A stretch of DNA of 64,000 nt from Fuerstiella marisgermanici (lineage in GTDB: Bacteria; Planctomycetota; Planctomycetia; Planctomycetales; Planctomycetaceae), in contig NZ_CP017641.1 of assembly GCF_001983935.1 (NCBI RefSeq), forward strand, positions 4,898,001-4,962,000. Reading direction: 5' to 3'. Position numbers and translations under genes: made by a program. Shown one piece after another: positions 16,877-26,019 of this stretch. The notes under the pieces were generated by a model. That model was not told where the DNA came from, ran no database searches, and was given only the letters and a program-made list of their open reading frames with translations. Every line of letters starts with the position of its first letter. The stretch's first letter is position 1.

Positions 16877-17434
16877 ATGAGTCCCAGCGAAAAGAAGAAT
16901 ACTGAAACCGCAACCTTCGCAGGCGGGTGCTTTTGGTGTACCGAAGCGGTTTTTGATCGCTTGAAGGGCGTGAGCAAGGTCACGTCAGGATACACGGGCG
17001 GCCAGGTCCCCGACCCAACATACAAGCAGGTTTGTGAAGGCACGACAGGTCACGCTGAGGCCGTCCAAATCGTCTACGACCCGAAGGTCATCACATTCGA
17101 TCAACTGCTCGACGTCTTCTTTCACACGCACGACCCAACCACGCTCAACCGGCAGGGAGCCGACACGGGAACGCAATACCGGTCCTCCGTGTTCTATCAC
17201 AACGAAGAACAGAAAACGGCCGCGAAGAAGGTCATCGACGCATTGAACGCGGCAGAAGTATTAGACAACCCGATTGTCACAAAGCTGGAAAAGCTCGGAA
17301 AGTGGTATCCCGCCGAAGACTACCACCAACAGTATTTCGAACTGAATGGTCGCCAACCGTATTGCCAGGTCGTGATCAATCCAAAGATCGCAAAGTTCCG
17401 CAAGCGGTACAAAACGATGCTGAAGGACGAATAA
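16877..17434 (+). CDS. msrA: Peptide-methionine (S)-S-oxide reductase
   Basis: 185 residues. The start at 16877 is preferred because AGGAGA lies 8 bases upstream; ATG at 16859 and TTG at 16847 are also in frame. The catalytic motif is GGCFWCTEAVF. GYTGGQVPDPTYKQVCEGTTGHAEAVQ and GTQYRSSVFYHNEEQ are typical MsrA blocks, as is YHQQYF near the end. The enzyme reduces methionine-S-sulfoxide in proteins using thioredoxin, repairing oxidative damage in the cytoplasm. No recycling Cys pair is obvious at the C-terminus, apart from a single Cys in QPYCQVVI. It is a single gene, divergent from the sulfatase. Confidence 0.93.
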   Translation: MSPSEKKNTETATFAGGCFWCTEAVFDRLKGVSKVTSGYTGGQVPDPTYKQVCEGTTGHAEAVQIVYDPKVITFDQLLDVFFHTHDPTTLNRQGADTGTQYRSSVFYHNEEQKTAAKKVIDALNAAEVLDNPIVTKLEKLGKWYPAEDYHQQYFELNGRQPYCQVVINPKIAKFRKRYKTMLKDE

Positions 17435-17632
17435 CGAGCAGAACAGTGGCGAAGCTTGAGCGGTGATGGCAACTCACGAAAAGCCACTGCGACGTGCTGC
17501 CGACCGTCCAAACTGAAGACGGTCGGTCAGCGTCTGTGAGACCAACTGAAGCTCGTGTTTCGCAGGCTCCCGCTTAAACAGAGCGGAAACTGCCAGCGCA
17601 AACTGGGTGGCCAATCTGTTAAGCGTCGTTGC

Positions 17633-20600
17633 TCAAATCTCGAAATATTTTTCGCCGTCAAATTCGACGAACTCAGATTCTGGTGAATGATGGCCGTCAC
17701 TTGTCGCAGAATCGACGTGCGACGACTCATCGGCCGCGTCTGTCGAAACATGGGACGCCGGCATCATATCCAACCACGATTTTGGCGTGAGTTTCTGCAC
17801 GTCTTGGTCTGATGAAGCTTCGGCCGCTACCGGGTGTTCTGAATCCAATTCGCTGGACTCAGGCTGTTCGACATCCGAGACCAGTGCGGGTTCATCTATC
17901 GCGTTGGAGTTCGTGTCAACTTCAACTTCGCCGGCAGACTCCGGAGTAGCCGCAAGGTCCGCGGTGATCGGATTTTCAACAGCGTCCGTGTGATCAGTTT
18001 CTGTCTCGACGCGCTCTTGTGTCGCAGACGCATTCGCCGGAGTCTGGTCGGCCGCGTTGTTGTCGGTCACATTGGTTTCGGTTACGTTCATTTCTGCGTC
18101 GGGCGCGGTTGTGGCCTGTGAGTCTTCCGTGTCGGATGGCAACTTTGCGGCCGCATCACCGGCGTCTACTGGAGGCTCGACAATCAAGTCTTCGGTACTG
18201 CTCGCTGCCGGCGCGACAGCTGAACCGTGACTGAGGATGGCAGCCGATTCTTTCAGCTTCTCCTTGTTCTGCCAAATCTTGTAGGCCAGTTCGCCGCCTG
18301 AAGTGCAAGCCGCCAGGATCGACAACCAGGCAACAAAGCCAAACGGGATCAGCCCGGAGGACGCTGCAGCGAGGACGAACAGGCAGACCAGGCACAACGC
18401 AACACAAATTGTTACGCGAGTTGTGATGCCGCCTTTTTCCTGTCGCTTGGCATGATGAGCCAACGCACTTTCGGCAGATCTTGTCGACAACTGCCGAAAT
18501 GATGCCATTTCATTTCGCAGTGCGTGCAGATCCACTTTCGGACGAGGTTCAGTCGGCTTCTTCGGCGCCGGCTCGGGGGGCAGTTCGGCCACCGGTTCGG
18601 GCTGAGCCATGCTTTCTTTGTACTCGCCCGACATATACGCATCGATGAACGACTTGGTCTGTCGCGGCGCGGCTGGTGGCTTTTCATCCTTATTCGCAGA
18701 ATTTGATTTTGTTGTTGAAGGCTTCTCAGACTTCTTCGATAGCTCTGCGGGCAGCGTCTCGCCGGCACCGGTACGGCTGCGAGACAAGAGTTGCTCCATG
18801 TACTGAGCGACGAAGTCGTCCTCGCTCTCGTCTTCGCCTGCTGTGGCTGCGGCCTCCAGGTCATCATCGGTCGATGCTTCCAGCAACACGTTGTCCGCTT
18901 CAGAGAAGCTCATCGAAACAGCGGCTGCGGTTTCCTGGCTGTAATCGTCAACAGCAGCAAGTTCTTCACGGGCATCGGACTGCTCTGGTTCTGCAGCCGA
19001 CACCGATCCAATTCCAAACAATTCAGCCAGCTCCGAACGAACCTGCGGTGGATTGTGGTCGTCGTGTGGTTCCCCGTCGGATTCAAATGTCGACGGAAGA
19101 TTGTGCGCCGATTCGTACGACATGTCCGCTGGCGGTTCTTCTTCGTGAGCGGGCATCTCGATGGCAGGTGGTTCTGAAACAACATGAAGTTCAGCCCGCG
19201 CCATTTCCAGTTCCTGGCGAGCTTCCAGAAGTTCGCGGCGATGTGTCGCGAACTCTTCTTCCAACTGATCCAGCTTCCGCTGACGTTCGCGCAGTTCGGC
19301 TTCACGGTCGTCAAGCACATGCGTGCGTTCGTCCAGTTCGCGATGAAGTCGTTTCACTTCTTCACTGTCTTCCGCTGCCACAGCCTGCTGGTCATGAGCG
19401 GCCGCTTCGTCTGTCAGAGCCTTCAGCTGTTCATCCTGTTCCTGCAGTCGTTGTTTCAATTCGGCGATGAGTGCGATGTATTCCTGTTCAACGCCGTCGT
19501 CGGATTCCGACTGCTGTTCGATCAGGTTGCGAGCCTCTTCCAACTGCGCACTGAGATCACGGATTGAATTTTCGTATTGTTCGATCTGCTGCGTCTGCAA
19601 TTCGTCCGACGGTCCTCCGCCTTCGTTGCTGGACGACAATTCTCCTTTGAGTTGTTCAATCTGCTGTAACAGATCGCTTTCGTCTGTGTTCGCGGAACCG
19701 TTTTGTTCAGCCGACTGCTCAACCGCATGAAGCTGTTCCGCAAGTTGCTGGCGTTCAGCTTCGAATTCCGACGCTTGCTGAAGAATCCGCTCTTCCAGTT
19801 CCTGCACTGTTGCGACCTGAGCCATCAATACTTCGTTCGCTGCTGCCAGAGCTTCGTCACGTTCTGCAATGGCCGCTGCGGCTTGCTGCTGATCCGTGCC
19901 GTCACCTTCACCGGCTGACTGCGACGCACTTTCTTCGGCCGTCAACAGGTCGTCCCGCATCCGTTCGAACGCTGTTCGCAGTTCTTCCAGTGCGGCCGCA
20001 ATGTCGTCTCGTTCTGCAGTGACACGTTCCAGTTCGCAACGCGCTTCTTCCAGCTGCTCCGCCTGCTCATGGCTTTCCGCAACGAAGTGCGACGGCTGTT
20101 CTGCTTCCTGACTAACAGCAGTGGCGGCTTCTGCCTTGAGTCTCTTCAAGTTTTGCACGCGGTCGGCCATTTCTACATGCCGTGCTTCCAATTCGGCTTC
20201 CCATGCAGCCAGCTCTTCGTTGCGAGTGCTGGTTTTCTGTTCAGCCGCCGCCGTTTCAACTAGTCGATCCTGCTTCTCAGCTTCAAAGGCGTCCTTCGCC
20301 GCGTCAAGCTGTTCGATTCGCTCGTCCAGTTCAATGGTCGCCTGAGTCAGCGCATGAGCTTTCTCCTCAGATGCGGCGAGGTCCGCAGCGATGGTCGCTT
20401 CGCGTTCACTGAATTCTGAACGAACGTTACTGACGTGAAGTTCGTGATCCTGTTTTTGAGCTTCCAGTTCGGCCAATGCGACTTGCAGGTCGGTTTCCTG
20501 CTGCTGCAACTGCGTACGAAGTTCTTCGACTTCCTGCATCGCGGCGTCGCGTTCAGCACTGACAGCTGCTTCCGATTCAGCACCTGCGGTGGCGGCTTCT

Positions 20601-21457
20601 TCCAGCTGCGATTCAAGCTGCTGAAGTGCGGCATGCCGCGCCTCCACCGCCTGCTCACGCTCGGTAAGTTGTTCAGATCGGGTCGCCAAATCCCACTCCA
20701 GTTCGGCGGCTCGCTGTTCATGTTCGCGGGTTGCCGCTTCGGATCTCTGCTGTTGTTCAGCTTCGACTTCTGCGCAGCGCTGTTCGAAAGCAGCTGCACG
20801 CTGCTGCAGCTGAGCTTCCCGTTCAGAAGCCTGGCTGGCGCGTTGATCCAACTCTTCAGTCCGCTGATCGATTTGTTTCTGCCAATTCTGAAGCTGAACT
20901 TCGCGTTCCTTGAGCAGTCGTTGTTGACGTTCCGCCAGGTTCGGCTTTGCCGCTGGCCGTGCGAAAGAAGGGACAACAGGGACCGGCGGTGCGGGCGCAT
21001 CGGACGCGCGACGTCCGCCCGGACGATTCGGCGGCGCTGATGCTGGCGACATCGGTCCGGCGGGCCTTGAGGCAGAAGGCTGCGGGCTGGCGGAAAAGGC
21101 GGCTCGCATTGTGGGCTTGGGTCGTCGATGTTCGACACGAAAACTGGCCGGACCAATGGCCAGCTTGTCGCCAGCCGCCAACGCGGCTTCAGATGCAACG
21201 GGCACGTCGTTTAAGTGAACGGGACTACTGTCGATTGGCTGTACGGTCACATCTCCGTTGGCACAGACGATTCTGCAGTGCTGTGGCGAGACGCCGTTTA
21301 GCAGCAGCCGGACCTTGTTCGACCGATCGCTACCGAATGTGAACTCACCATCTTTGGCCAATACGCGCGTTTCTTCGCCTGCGTCCCAGAGCGGAACCAG
21401 TGCGGTGAGCAGACTATTCTCCGACATGAGGTGCGGAGGGGTAGGTTCAAACGACAT
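17633..21457 (-). CDS. Giant FHA-domain, coiled-coil membrane protein
   Basis: 1274 residues from the ATG at 21457 (MSFEPTPPHLMSENS), chosen because GGAG sits 8 bases upstream. Residues about 15-110 form an FHA domain (EFTFGSDRSNKVRLLLNGVS, PQHCRIV, PVHLNDVPV), which binds phosphothreonine peptides in characterised proteins. A Pro/Ala linker follows, then about 600 residues of heptad-rich coiled coil (Gln, Glu, Ala, Leu) and an acidic linker. Two adjacent membrane segments lie near residues 1020-1070 (ICVALCLVCLFVLAAASSGL; FGFVAWLSILAACTSGGELA). The tail of about 200 residues is acidic and Thr/Glu-rich. The topology suggests a cytoplasmic FHA sensor on a long rod anchored in the inner membrane, perhaps a scaffold. 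Coding bias is uniform and no frameshift was found. The partner is unknown. Confidence 0.85.
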   Translation of the reverse strand: MSFEPTPPHLMSENSLLTALVPLWDAGEETRVLAKDGEFTFGSDRSNKVRLLLNGVSPQHCRIVCANGDVTVQPIDSSPVHLNDVPVASEAALAAGDKLAIGPASFRVEHRRPKPTMRAAFSASPQPSASRPAGPMSPASAPPNRPGGRRASDAPAPPVPVVPSFARPAAKPNLAERQQRLLKEREVQLQNWQKQIDQRTEELDQRASQASEREAQLQQRAAAFEQRCAEVEAEQQQRSEAATREHEQRAAELEWDLATRSEQLTEREQAVEARHAALQQLESQLEEAATAGAESEAAVSAERDAAMQEVEELRTQLQQQETDLQVALAELEAQKQDHELHVSNVRSEFSEREATIAADLAASEEKAHALTQATIELDERIEQLDAAKDAFEAEKQDRLVETAAAEQKTSTRNEELAAWEAELEARHVEMADRVQNLKRLKAEAATAVSQEAEQPSHFVAESHEQAEQLEEARCELERVTAERDDIAAALEELRTAFERMRDDLLTAEESASQSAGEGDGTDQQQAAAAIAERDEALAAANEVLMAQVATVQELEERILQQASEFEAERQQLAEQLHAVEQSAEQNGSANTDESDLLQQIEQLKGELSSSNEGGGPSDELQTQQIEQYENSIRDLSAQLEEARNLIEQQSESDDGVEQEYIALIAELKQRLQEQDEQLKALTDEAAAHDQQAVAAEDSEEVKRLHRELDERTHVLDDREAELRERQRKLDQLEEEFATHRRELLEARQELEMARAELHVVSEPPAIEMPAHEEEPPADMSYESAHNLPSTFESDGEPHDDHNPPQVRSELAELFGIGSVSAAEPEQSDAREELAAVDDYSQETAAAVSMSFSEADNVLLEASTDDDLEAAATAGEDESEDDFVAQYMEQLLSRSRTGAGETLPAELSKKSEKPSTTKSNSANKDEKPPAAPRQTKSFIDAYMSGEYKESMAQPEPVAELPPEPAPKKPTEPRPKVDLHALRNEMASFRQLSTRSAESALAHHAKRQEKGGITTRVTICVALCLVCLFVLAAASSGLIPFGFVAWLSILAACTSGGELAYKIWQNKEKLKESAAILSHGSAVAPAASSTEDLIVEPPVDAGDAAAKLPSDTEDSQATTAPDAEMNVTETNVTDNNAADQTPANASATQERVETETDHTDAVENPITADLAATPESAGEVEVDTNSNAIDEPALVSDVEQPESSELDSEHPVAAEASSDQDVQKLTPKSWLDMMPASHVSTDAADESSHVDSATSDGHHSPESEFVEFDGEKYFEI

Positions 21458-22095
21458 TTGCTTCTCCATGAGCGTCAACAACAAACTACTTCAATGGGGG
21501 GCTCGCCGGGATTTGCGGCTGTGCGGAACTGTGCCGCCTGTATTGAATATTCAGGGCTGCACCACGCGTCGACATTACGCAACCCATGATCACATACACC
21601 GGGAACGGAGTTCAGGACGGGACGACGTTGTCCGAGGACATCACATTCGGCAAATCCGGGGAACTCACTGATAGGCCGTATCAACTGTGCAGGTTCGCCA
21701 GCCTCAAAAACTGGCAGCATTCGCGTGTGCAGAAGAAACGGATTTCAACATTTGTACGAATTGTTCTTTACCGGCACGTGTTCCACGAAAGAATTCCGCC
21801 GATTCAGGAATGACGCGTGTAAACACGGCGAGTGGCTGCATTGCGAATTCGACATTGACGCCTGTTGCGCCTGCGATGTCGGGTAAATGCTTACTCTTTG
21901 CGTGGAAGGCCGGGCGTCTTTGGGAGTCAAAACGGGTTTCCCAGGAAACAGTCACGAATTCCGTTGAGCATTCGAAAAACGCGACCTAACGTTGTGCAAC
22001 GTGTCGGCAATTGAGGTAATTTCAGCTCTGCAAAGGCCAGCTTGATCGCGGCGGAAACGCCGAACATCTGTTGACACGATCCCTGTTTTTTCACT
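21458..22095. other. Divergent intergenic region
   Basis: About 640 bp between the giant FHA gene and the VanZ-like gene. Only short frames without recognisable features cross it, and no hairpin, repeat or promoter pair was convincing. It is unusually long for this part of the window. Confidence 0.4.
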
Positions 22096-22605
22096 ATGAA
22101 AAGACGTCATACCCAGCGCTCGTTCAGCATCGGACAGGAACGGCCGTTCAGTCAGTTAGTTTGCCACTTCATGCTTCCCACCACTTCATCATCGTTTCTG
22201 CAGCGCGCGACCGGTCGAGCCGCTCACGTGGCTGCCTGCCTTTGTCTGCTGCTATTCGTTTCGTGGGGATTGCTGACTCCGGATCCACTGGCCGTGGTCA
22301 AGCGAAGTCCCTTCTCGATCCTGACGACGGTTAGTGACCTTTTGATGCACTTTTGTGTGTTTGGCGGATTTTCCATCGCCTGCTGTTCGCTCACAGCACG
22401 AGCCACCGATCCGCGAGTTCAGAAGGGCGTCCTGTTTTTGCTGATGGTGTATTCGACGGCCACCGAACTCATGCAGATCTACGTCCCTCGCCGGACCTGC
22501 GATCCGCTCGATGCAATCGCCAACATCGTCGGCATTGTGATCGGCGCAGCAATCGTCAACTGGTTCGTCAGCCGTCGGCCGCGATCCGCTACCGCGCTGG
22601 GCTAA
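22096..22605 (+). CDS. VanZ-like membrane protein
   Basis: 169 residues with about four hydrophobic helices: AAHVAACLCLLLFVSWGLL, LLMHFCVFGGFSIACCSLTA, GVLFLLMVYSTATELMQI and IANIVGIVIGAAIVNWFV. The block ATELMQIYVPRRTCDPLDAI is the conserved VanZ-family motif (E-x2-Q, R-x2-D-x-DA-x-N). VanZ itself gives low teicoplanin resistance; most chromosomal relatives have unknown roles. The start is uncertain: ATG at 22096 or 22171, neither with a good ribosome site. It is a single gene upstream of the oxidoreductase and separated from it by about 190 bp. Confidence 0.75.
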   Translation: MKRRHTQRSFSIGQERPFSQLVCHFMLPTTSSSFLQRATGRAAHVAACLCLLLFVSWGLLTPDPLAVVKRSPFSILTTVSDLLMHFCVFGGFSIACCSLTARATDPRVQKGVLFLLMVYSTATELMQIYVPRRTCDPLDAIANIVGIVIGAAIVNWFVSRRPRSATALG

Positions 22606-22796
22606 GCGAGCAAATTGCTGCGTCCGGAAATGTCGCTCGGTTATTGCCAGGCTGAAGCCTCAAGAGCCTGGTTCTGAGGACGCGCGGCTCGCAGTCCGCT
22701 GTTCGTGATGCTGGAACCGAATCCGTCAGCAGGTTATGTTGCTGTCTCCGGCAATTCGCCGCTGCGAGATCCCGCCTGCACTCAAAGGAACGCCCC

Positions 22797-24107
22797 ATGG
22801 CTCATTCTGCGCCGCGCCCCGTCGCCCCGCCTTCCCACACGTCGCGACGATCGTTTTTGAACGCGTCAGTAATGGCCACTGCCGCGAGCGCCGTTGCGCT
22901 GCCTGCGACACGAGCCGCCGTTTACGCGGCGGGTGACGACGTGATCAAAGTTGGACTCATCGGCTGCGGTGGGCGAGGGACCGGAGCCGCGAAGCAGGCT
23001 CTGCTGGCAGACCACAACGTCAAGCTGACGGCCATGGCTGACGTGTTTGAAGACCGGTTGCATTCGAGTTTCAAGTCGCTGTCGGCGATCGAAGACCTGA
23101 ACGGTAAACTGGACGTCTCGCCGGAACAGCAGTTTGTGGGTTTCGATGCGTATAAAGAATTGCTGGCGACAGACGTCGACGTCGTGCTGCTCACGACGCC
23201 TCCCCATTTTCGGCCGATGCATCTGAAAGCCGCAATCGCCGCCGACAAGCATGTCTTCGCGGAAAAGCCGGTTGCCGTGGACGCGCCGGGCGTTCGTTCA
23301 GTACTGCAGTCTTGCGAAGAAGCGAAACGGAAGAAACTTTCGGTCGTATCCGGTTTGTGCCTGCGCTACGACGCCGGTTTTCGCGAAACCGTTCAGCGAA
23401 TTCATGACGGCGCGGTCGGCGACATCCATACGTTGATCGCCAACGACTATCGTGGTTCCATCTGGACGAAACCGCGACAGGAGGATTGGACAGACATGCA
23501 TTGGCAGATGCGAAACTGGTACTACCTCACGTGGCTGTCTGGCGACTTCAACGTTGAACAGCATGTGCATTATCTGGACGTGTGTGCATGGTTGAAAGGC
23601 GGCTACCCGACCAAAGCAATGGGTATGGGAGGACGTCAGGTTCGCACGGACGAAAAGTTCGGCAACATTTTTGATCATCACAGCGTCACCTACGAATTCG
23701 ACGACGGCACTCGACTGTTCAGCAATTGTCGTCAGCAAAGTGGCTGTCGAAATGATATGTCGGCGTATGTCCTGGGCTCGAAAGGCCGGGCTTCTGTTTC
23801 TGAGCGGCGTCTGGAAATCACGGCCGATGAATCATGGAAGTTTAAAGACAAAGCGAAAAACATGTATCAGGTCGAACACGACGAGCTGTTCGCCGGGATA
23901 CGATCCGGACAGCCTCTGAACAACGGCGAATACATGGCCCAAAGCACATTGCTGGCGATCATGGGCCGCATGGCGACCTACACCGGGCAGGAAATCACAT
24001 GGGAAATGGCGATGGAATCGAAACAGGATCTCTCGCCGGAATCCTATGACTGGGGCCCCGCTCCGGAAGTCGTGATTGCTATGCCGGGACTCACCAAGTT
24101 CGTCTGA
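22797..24107 (+). CDS. Tat-exported Gfo/Idh/MocA-family oxidoreductase
   Basis: 436 residues. The N-terminus has the twin-arginine motif HTSRRSFLNASVMA followed by a hydrophobic Ala-rich stretch, so folded, cofactor-loaded protein should be exported. The Rossmann NAD(P) site is IKVGLIGCGGRGTGAA. HVFAEKPVAVDAPG holds the family EKP motif (catalytic Lys), and VEQHVHYLDVCAWLK is the typical His-containing block of the C-terminal domain. AAGGAA before the ATG supports the start. Relatives oxidise or epimerise sugars and inositols; the sugar is unknown. Planctomycetes hold many such paralogues. The LmbE-like gene 140 bp downstream is co-directional and may be functionally linked in carbohydrate breakdown. 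Confidence 0.9.
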   Translation: MAHSAPRPVAPPSHTSRRSFLNASVMATAASAVALPATRAAVYAAGDDVIKVGLIGCGGRGTGAAKQALLADHNVKLTAMADVFEDRLHSSFKSLSAIEDLNGKLDVSPEQQFVGFDAYKELLATDVDVVLLTTPPHFRPMHLKAAIAADKHVFAEKPVAVDAPGVRSVLQSCEEAKRKKLSVVSGLCLRYDAGFRETVQRIHDGAVGDIHTLIANDYRGSIWTKPRQEDWTDMHWQMRNWYYLTWLSGDFNVEQHVHYLDVCAWLKGGYPTKAMGMGGRQVRTDEKFGNIFDHHSVTYEFDDGTRLFSNCRQQSGCRNDMSAYVLGSKGRASVSERRLEITADESWKFKDKAKNMYQVEHDELFAGIRSGQPLNNGEYMAQSTLLAIMGRMATYTGQEITWEMAMESKQDLSPESYDWGPAPEVVIAMPGLTKFV

Positions 24108-24247
24108 CATCACAGCGAGGCTCGCTGACTTGTGGCCGCGGAACAAGAATTTCGGAAGATGAAGGCTGTTTCCCACGAGCCCGAACCGCCCACGATAAAA
24201 GGTAAACTGCTCGAAGCACCGGCCAGCAAAAACAGGCAAAACATTCC

Positions 24248-25087
24248 ATGCCCAACAGACCTCGACTCTTGATCCTCGGCGCGCATCCGGATGACGCGGA
24301 ATTTCACGGCGGCGGCTTGGCCGCAATCTATCGCGAGCTGGACCGGCCAGTGAAGCTGGTGTCAGTGACAGACGGTTCTGCCGGACACCACGAACGGACT
24401 CGCGATGAGCTCATCCCATTACGTCGCGCGGAAGCCGCCAACGCCGGCGCAGTGATCGGTGCGACATACGAAACATGGGACTTTACGGACGGAGAACTCG
24501 AACCAACTCTGGACGTACGTCGCCGCATCATTCGGGAGATCCGAGAATTCCAGCCGGATCTCGTGCTGACTCATCGCATCTGCGACTACCACCCGGATCA
24601 CCGAGCCGTCGGCCAGTGCGTGCAGGATGCGTCGTATATGGTCACCGTTCCTCTGGTCGTGCCCGAGGTGCCTGCATTAAAGAACGACCCCGTCGTCGCG
24701 TTTCTGCCGGACCTGTTTACTCGACCGACGCCGCTGCGGCCGGATGTTGTCATCGACATCGCACCGTACATGAAATCAATCTCGCAGATGCTGGCCTGTC
24801 ACCAGACTCAATTGTTCGAATGGCTGGCCTATGAAGCCGATGTGCTTCACACCGTTCCCAACGATCAGGCCGCCAAAGAGGCGTGGGTGCTGGAGTGGGC
24901 GAAGCGGTACATCGGGCCGCGGAGGGAGCGATTTCGAGAATTTCTGACCGCAAAAGCAGGGGCCGAACAGATGAGTTCGCTGCAATTTATCGAAGCATTC
25001 GAAATCAGCGAGTATGCTCGACAGCCGGACGAAGACGCTCTGAAAACATTGTTTCCGAACGCTTTTTTCCCTTCGAGCGTCGAATAA
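24248..25087 (+). CDS. LmbE/PIG-L-family deacetylase
   Basis: 279 residues. The zinc-binding signature GAHPDDAEFHGGG is near the N-terminus, and the second site HRICDYHPDHRAVGQ lies at about residues 112-126; both are complete. TDGSAGHH and the RRAEAANAGAVIG block agree with the family. Known members remove N-acetyl groups from GlcNAc-containing small molecules (bacillithiol or mycothiol precursors) or lipids. Here the substrate is unknown and no thiol-synthesis genes are nearby. There is no signal peptide, so it is probably cytoplasmic. It follows the Gfo/Idh/MocA gene in the same direction. Confidence 0.88.
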   Translation: MPNRPRLLILGAHPDDAEFHGGGLAAIYRELDRPVKLVSVTDGSAGHHERTRDELIPLRRAEAANAGAVIGATYETWDFTDGELEPTLDVRRRIIREIREFQPDLVLTHRICDYHPDHRAVGQCVQDASYMVTVPLVVPEVPALKNDPVVAFLPDLFTRPTPLRPDVVIDIAPYMKSISQMLACHQTQLFEWLAYEADVLHTVPNDQAAKEAWVLEWAKRYIGPRRERFREFLTAKAGAEQMSSLQFIEAFEISEYARQPDEDALKTLFPNAFFPSSVE

Positions 25088-25273
25088 GACCTTCGATTCA
25101 TTCGGGGCGCACGAAGCCCATTTGTGACTCGAAGAAAAAATTGCGGAATTCACGCAACTCTTTGGCCGACAATCAGAAAACGTAAGTGTAGGCGGCCGTG
25201 CGAGACGAGCCTGAATGTTTCGCCAAACCCAAGTTTGGCTTGTTTTTCGAGAGTTAACCAGGGAGACACAACA

Positions 25274-25759
25274 ATGCCCGCGTACATCAAAATTGGCGAC
25301 ATCAAGGGCGAAGCCACCGATTCCGGCCACAAGGACTGGATCATCATTCAGTCAATGAGCTCACCGATCTACCGCTCAATTCCAGAAGGTGCAAAAGACC
25401 ACCAGCGAACCAAAGGTGAGACCACTCTTGGCGACATCGCCGTAGTTCGCGAGCTGGACAAGTCGTCAACCAAGCTGCAGGAATCCTGTGCCAACGGTAC
25501 TTTCTACCCTGAAGTGGAAATCCACTTCTGCTCGACAGTCGGGAATAAGCAGGAACCTTACCTGAAGTACAAACTGAAGAACGTCGTTGTATCTTCGTAC
25601 AGTTTTCAGGGTATGTCGTCTGGCGATCCTCTGCCAAGCGAAGAAATCACTCTGGGCTATACCGAAGTGGAATGGACCTACGTGACACTCGATCCAAACA
25701 ACGGCAAGCCCGTTGGAAACGTGCCTGGTAAGTACAACCCTGGCAAGGGCCAGGCATAA
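25274..25759 (+). CDS. hcp: Hcp-family type VI secretion tube protein
   Basis: 161 residues from the ATG at 25274, with GGGAGA 7-8 bases upstream; a longer frame from 25124 has no conserved start. MPAYIKIGDIKGEATDSGHKD is the standard Hcp opening. ANGTFYPEVEIHFCST and KYKLKNVVVSSYSFQG correspond to conserved strands, and EEITLGYTEVEWTYVTLD is the usual end. Hcp hexamers stack into the inner tube of contractile injection systems and often chaperone effectors. It is followed 260 bp later by vgrG in the same direction. No sheath genes (TssB/TssC) are present in the window, so the protein must either use an apparatus encoded elsewhere or belong to an orphan cluster. Confidence 0.9.
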   Translation: MPAYIKIGDIKGEATDSGHKDWIIIQSMSSPIYRSIPEGAKDHQRTKGETTLGDIAVVRELDKSSTKLQESCANGTFYPEVEIHFCSTVGNKQEPYLKYKLKNVVVSSYSFQGMSSGDPLPSEEITLGYTEVEWTYVTLDPNNGKPVGNVPGKYNPGKGQA

Positions 25760-26019
25760 GCACTGCCCCCATCTCGAGAGATGGGACGCAATGGCAAGCG
25801 ATATAAAAACGCTGTGACTTCCATGCATCCAGGATTGGCAAAAATCCTGCGATTGCGCGGAGGTTCAGCGTTTTTTGATTTGGCGGCTGACTTTGGATCG
25901 AATCGATTACGGCACAGCCGAAATCGGCAGGCTCGATTGTCAATCGAGAACTCTATTGTGAAGTCTGGGCCTCAACACGCACGGGCCTGACTCTGGCTGC
26001 AACCTTGGGAGAGACTAAA
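25760..26019. other. hcp-vgrG spacer
   Basis: 260 bp. It contains the small inverted repeat CAGGATT/AATCCTG around 25828-25850 but no gene or clear promoter. GGGAGAGAC before the vgrG ATG serves as ribosome site. Confidence 0.4.

Noticed and set aside
20347-21198. 283-residue frame overlapping the giant FHA gene
   Set aside because: It is a shifted-frame shadow of the repetitive coiled-coil coding region.
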